From Helianthus annuus (Eukaryota > Streptophyta > Magnoliopsida > Asterales > Asteraceae), in assembly GCF_002127325.2 (NCBI RefSeq), contig NC_035433.2, positions 93,450,033 to 93,514,032 of the forward strand: DNA of 64,000 nucleotides. Direction: 5' to 3'. This document shows, piece after piece, positions 59,865 through 64,000 of the stretch; position 1 is the first letter of the stretch; each line of letters starts with the position of its first letter. Made by a program: the position numbers and the translations under genes. The notes beneath the pieces were generated by a model. It searched no databases. It saw only the letters and a list, made by a program, of their open reading frames with translations, and was not told where the DNA came from.

Positions 59865-60587
59865 TGTTGATCCCAGATAGAGATACCCAAATACTTAACA
59901 TGGAGTGTGATTTCAACAAATAGGAAAATATTGTGCGGAACTAGAAATCAAACTTTCAAGAAACAACTTATAGAATTTTTCAAGTGTATTAAAGACTTTG
60001 CAAAAACAAAGTTATTGGATATTATAAAATGAATACTCAAAGAATTCTATTCGAATGGTAATGGAGTTTGTGGTATGTGTATTGAATGTTAAGCACAACT
60101 CATTTAATCCTCCTAGGTTGACATCTCTATTTATAGAAAGTCTGGATGTGAATAAACATTTGTTTATTTAGCACTTGCTCTGCACAAAGGGACTTCTTGG
60201 CATATTCATTGAATCGGTTATTGCCAACTTGTTACTTTAAGGGTTTTGTGTCAGGGCTTATCTAGAAGTCAAGCTGGTCTACCAGAAATTCTGGTGACCA
60301 GCTTACCAGAATTCTGATGAACAAGTTTATCAAATTTCTAGTGATCAGACTTACCAGATTCTGATTATAAATACCAGATTTATCATCAGACTTCATCAGA
60401 AAGGTCTTGTCTGATTGTCTTCTTTGTCTTGATCTTCTTTGATGCTTAGCTGAAGATGTATCTTTCTTTTCTTCTTGTCAAGATATCATGTAGGCACCTT
60501 TTTAGTAATACTCCTTGACCGTATCTTCAGCTTATGATCAAGATGATCATCTTTTTCTTCAATACTTACCTTTAAAGTTTCCTAACA
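59865..60587 (-). repeat. 5' LTR of element C (723 bp)
   Basis: It runs TGTTGATCCC beside the PBS to TTTCCTAACA beside fragment D. It contains several CAGAATTCTGGT-like blocks near 60280-60350. Confidence 0.75.
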
Positions 60588-61760
60588 AACGGTCTCACTG
60601 ATGATATGCCTGTAGGTTTTTACACACTTAGTTGATTGATTTCTAGATATAAATCTAAATCAATAACTTTCTTATCTCGTGGGGAACATCTCTCGGATAT
60701 ATGGACTTAGTACTCCGATATATCGTTTGAGAGATTGCCTGATTCTGAGATATAAGGTCTTTATACTTATTGATATCTAGAGTATTATACTTGGTGTTCT
60801 GATTTCGCGTCAGCAATGGCCTAGACCTTGTATAATGCTTTTGCGCTTAAAACTTTCCCTCTGAATAAAAATTGAGATAACATCGAAAGAGATATATCAA
60901 GTGCAGTTGTAAAGAAGATTCCTAAATGGAACACACCTTAAGTCGAGCCTTCATCTCTTTGACTGAATGGAAGTTCTAACCTGAGCTCTCAAGGCCTCGC
61001 ACTAACCCAGAGACAGATATCATTTAGGTATATTCACATGTAAGAATGGATCCAGGGAATCTTGATACAGAAGTATATTCTAATGTGGGACACACGAATA
61101 AGTTAAGTTCTTAAAACACTAAATCTTGTGTCTTGAATCAATTGAAGTTTATGTGAGAATTTAAGTGGATCAGTATACTTACAATCTAAGTGAATCGTTT
61201 AAAACTTAAAGTTTATATAGATCAACGGTGCTTGTGATATGTCATAAATTGATATGATTGTCTGATACAAACTCAAACAAAAATATGTCTGTAAATATTT
61301 CTTTATCGCAATTCATTACAGAAAAATCACAAAAAGATTTTGAGTGTGTTTTAGCATAAACTTTGTAAAATATAAGAAGATTTTATTTCACCTTATGTTT
61401 TGACAACTGATGTTGGAAAGCTAAGTTTTAAAATCTAAGTATGCTGAACATGTCTCAGAAAATAAACAAGTTCATTAATTTGAAACTTAAGGTTTTTAAT
61501 GAAAAATCAAAAACAATTTGTAAAAGTCTCCAAGGTCATTAAGTTGGACTTGGTAGATAATCAGATGAATCAAGGTCATTAAGTTGAACTTGATTACTTG
61601 TGAGGGTTTTTGAATATGGATACTTTAAAGTCAAATATAACTCTGAACTTTGTAAGATGGAAGTTTTTTTTATAGGGGGAGTAGAGTCGGGTTATCCTGG
61701 AAATCTCAAATAGTTTTAACTGTCAAATGAATCTTGTAGAGAGCTAGGTGATTGGTGTTT
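60588..61760 (+). mobile_element. Copia fragment D, 3' non-coding region
   Basis: It is colinear with the 3' non-coding regions of copia-1 and copia-2, for example TCTCGTGGGGAACATCTCTC near 60675, and carries a PPT-like AGGGGGAG near 61674. No coding part remains in the window. Element C joins it at 60587/60588, so D is the likely target of C. Confidence 0.75.
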
Positions 61761-63190
61761 TTTAGGTACACGTTATTGAACACTAATTATATTATAATTG
61801 CACGAATATTAGTATAGAATATACTATTTTAGTTAGTATTTATATAATGTGGGTTGTTTAGTATATGAGCTAAAATGGTGAAATTATATACTAAAAAAAT
61901 TATCCCACAAGAAACGTTCACTTGATTTGATTTTTGATCATCATATGCATTTGATAATATTGATATCTTTTAATTGTATTTTTTATTATGTCAGGATGCA
62001 TGTATACGGATGAGCAATTTATGAGTGAATTTATAAAAGTCACGTGAGGAAGTAAACTAATGTTTTGGGCTGAAAGAAAATGGAATTTGATGGGCTCTCA
62101 TTGGTCCAAAATTCTAAACAAATCCATATGGGGAATGGTTTTGACGGCAACTTTTGAGGAATTCGGGGGTGGTTCGCATACAGGAGAGTATTGGGCGGTT
62201 ACGAGAAACACAACTTTTGGTAGCAACAATTATTATATTGGGCTCTCAAAAAATCATCATATATATCACGAAGGAGGGCAGCCAATAAGAGAATTTTTTG
62301 GGGCTTCTAGTGGATCGACTTTTGGCAGCCTTCATTAAGAAGACTTTTTGGGCTCTAAAAAGAAATACTTCATCAGTCCACCATGGAATTAATTGGCAGT
62401 CGTATAACACAATAGGGAAGCTCTACAAAACATCATCATCATCGATCAAGCATAACACGGTACCGATCATGTCTTCATCACTATCTCAAGCTTGTGATCG
62501 CGTCAATTCAACAATGAGCGGATAGTCTCGTCGGTTTCACCCCTGTGTAGATGTTGTAAGATTTCTAGGGTTTATACATTTGTATTTTAATTTGGTTTTG
62601 TGACAAATTGTTTAGCATTTGAAACTTATGATAATTGTCATGCATTTGAATTGAATTTGTGAATTGTCGAACGATGATAAAGTTACGACTTTGCGAAATG
62701 AATTTGTGCACTTATGCCTTATCATAGGTTAGGATTTACATGTCCGAGGCAACGAAGTGCATTACGGTCCGTTGTCTATGACATTGATAGCAATTGGCAC
62801 CTAAGCTTCGTGATAGTAATCCGTTAATCACTATATGCAATTGAATCAAGTTAAAACATGTAGGAACCTTAGGTCTTGCAATTATTGAACCGGGTGTGAT
62901 ACGTGTTCTCATTTCTTGTTTCCACTTTCTAGTTAGTATTTTAGTTGCAATTTTAGTTAATCAAAAGTGTTTTAGATAATACCCATTGTCGGTTCACTCC
63001 GATTTATTTTCAAATCAATTGAACAAATAAAATTAGCAAACTTCATAATCACATTTTACATTGTTTGTAAATAGTCTAACTAATCGAACGGGTCATGCGA
63101 TACTGACCACCTGCTCTTCGTGGATACGATACCCGACTTACCCTAGCTACCTAGGTTTAATTGGGTTTTCGACTGATCGGGACGACACAG
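61761..63190. other. Unassigned AT-rich sequence
   Basis: A 92-codon ORF at 62060-62338 and a 75-codon ORF beside it have no recognisable motif. The line TCGTGGATACGATACCCGAC near 63118 resembles sequence I associate with plant retrotransposon leaders, but I cannot place it. Confidence 0.4.
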
Positions 63191-63199
63191 TCATAGGAT

Positions 63200-63540
63200 A
63201 TGCGCCAGGATGGACCCTTGTAGATCCACATGAGTATATCGCATATTTAGGGTTTTGGGGCAGGTCCGCATGGATCAAAGTGTTGAACCGCAAGTATGTA
63301 GGTTCGCACCAGGATATGTGTGGATCCGTGATTAGCTATACGCGAACCTATGTCTAGTATAAATAGGAGTGTCTTATTCATTTGTAAAAGAGAGATCTTT
63401 GGCTAGAGAGGGGAAACTCTGTCAAAGTGGTTTCATGGTATTGTAATTTCACATATTCAATAGAAACCTATAATAATTAGCTTGTTCTTGTTCAATCCAC
63501 TCTCGTACTTGGATTCCGCACAAGATACGAGATTTACGCA
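63200..63540 (+). mobile_element. Probable copia LTR fragment related to copia-1
   Basis: CAGGTCCGCATGG, GGTTCGCACC and GCGAACC lie just upstream of TATAAATA at 63358-63365, as in the copia-1 U3. GAAACTCTGTCAAA and GATTCCGC downstream also match the copia-1 LTR. Both edges are unclear, and it may be the displaced 3' LTR of D. Confidence 0.45.
63358..63365 (+). promoter_or_regulatory. TATA box of the LTR-like fragment
   Basis: TATAAATA followed by AGGAGTGTC, as in copia LTR promoters here. Confidence 0.5.
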
Positions 63541-63663
63541 ATCAATGAAACATCGGAATTGGTCCAAGCACGAACCTACATTTATAGCCGAAGAGTGAAG
63601 GAGATGGGCCGAGGCCCTGACTGATAACGCGTAGCCTTTTTGTAGGTGTGTCAGGAGTGCAGG

Positions 63664-64000
63664 TGTCACACCCCGACCGCGTTAAAACAACAAACCGCGG
63701 CGGAAACGTCGGGGAGTGTCGTAACAGAATCATTGTTTCACAACACATGGATAAAAGTTATGTTTTATTGAATTAAGTTTATTACATTATATTGAAACTA
63801 GAAACAAAACATGAACAAATTAACTTCCAATGTTATTAAGTCACTAAAGCCTCGTTCATTCCTATGTGAGCATGCACCAATATCATCATAAAACATCATC
63901 AACTATGGTACCTGAAACACATGTGAAAATACGGCAGCATAAAAATGCCGGCGAGTACATAGGTTTTATGTGAGTGTCAGATTCATGGCTCGTTTACATT
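63664..64000 (-). mobile_element. Gypsy E LTR, right-truncated by the window
   Basis: TGTCACACCCCGACCGCG and CCGCGGCGGAAACG match the start of the family A LTR with moderate divergence. No PBS lies to its left, so this is the 3' LTR of a minus-strand element, or a solo LTR, extending beyond the window. Confidence 0.8.

Larger units (their letters stand above)
37882..60587 (-). mobile_element. Ty1/copia element C with two extra ORFs, split by copia-2
   Basis: On the minus strand the order is 5' LTR (59865-60587), PBS, gag, protease, integrase, RT, RNase H, ORF2, ORF3 and a PPT-like tract at 37882-37895. ORFs behind pol are a known Sirevirus trait. The 3' LTR is absent from the window because gypsy B abuts the PPT-like end. 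Copia-2 interrupts ORF3 with target duplication CATCT. Stops and frameshifts throughout show an old copy. Confidence 0.82.

Noticed and set aside
62060..62525. Two plus-strand ORFs of 92 and 75 codons
   Set aside because: They overlap in different frames in non-coding-like sequence, with no motif or family resemblance.

Overview
This window looks like intergenic DNA from a large plant genome, built almost entirely of nested LTR retrotransposons. Family resemblance suggests a eudicot and probably Asteraceae, but that is recollection, not a search result. Primer-binding sites match the plant initiator tRNA-Met 3' end (TGGTATCAGAGC), the gypsy integrases carry a C-terminal chromodomain-like segment, and the copia gag/pol motifs are plant types. 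I see no host gene, rRNA, tRNA or CRISPR array.

Layout, outermost to innermost. (0) 60588-61760 is the 3' non-coding end of a plus-strand copia element (D). Unassigned DNA follows, then the first bases of a gypsy LTR (E) from 63664. (1) Copia element C (minus strand, 37882-60587) abuts D. It has a 5' LTR, a broken gag and pol, and two further related ORFs behind pol. (2) Two insertions sit in C. Gypsy element B (minus) has its 5' LTR at 35348-37881 and its body running left. Copia-2 (plus, 39964-51870) is a gag-only element with target duplication CATCT. (3) Copia-1 (plus, 24015-34432, target duplication TTCAC) lies in the 5' leader of B. A tandem gypsy-A array (minus, 1-21423, open to the left) lies in the RT gene of B. 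Two gypsy LTRs without bodies (43781-45861 and 48238-50698) lie in copia-2. (4) A 2285-bp non-autonomous LTR element (11160-13444, target duplication CAAAT) lies in the middle LTR of the gypsy-A array.

The gypsy-A array reads LTR-body-LTR-body-LTR, as expected from recombination between LTRs. Body 1 is nearly complete, with one nonsense codon in integrase. Body 2 has lost most of gag and has three stops. Copia-1 is the youngest full element: its LTRs differ at 5 of 426 positions by eye. Its 1251-codon gag is open, but pol has one frameshift and one stop. The copia-2 LTRs differ by about 16 substitutions plus one 18-bp unit.

The most interesting signal is not a gene. At least four families here, copia and gypsy, carry their own short CpG-containing near-palindromic motif in many regularly spaced copies. 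One cluster sits just upstream of the LTR TATA box and a second lies in the transcribed leader. Periods are about 24 nt (copia-1), 20 nt (copia-2) and exactly 16 nt (gypsy B), with hairpin units in the 43.8-45.9 kb LTR. The motifs differ between families, but most have TTCG/CGAA-type arms.
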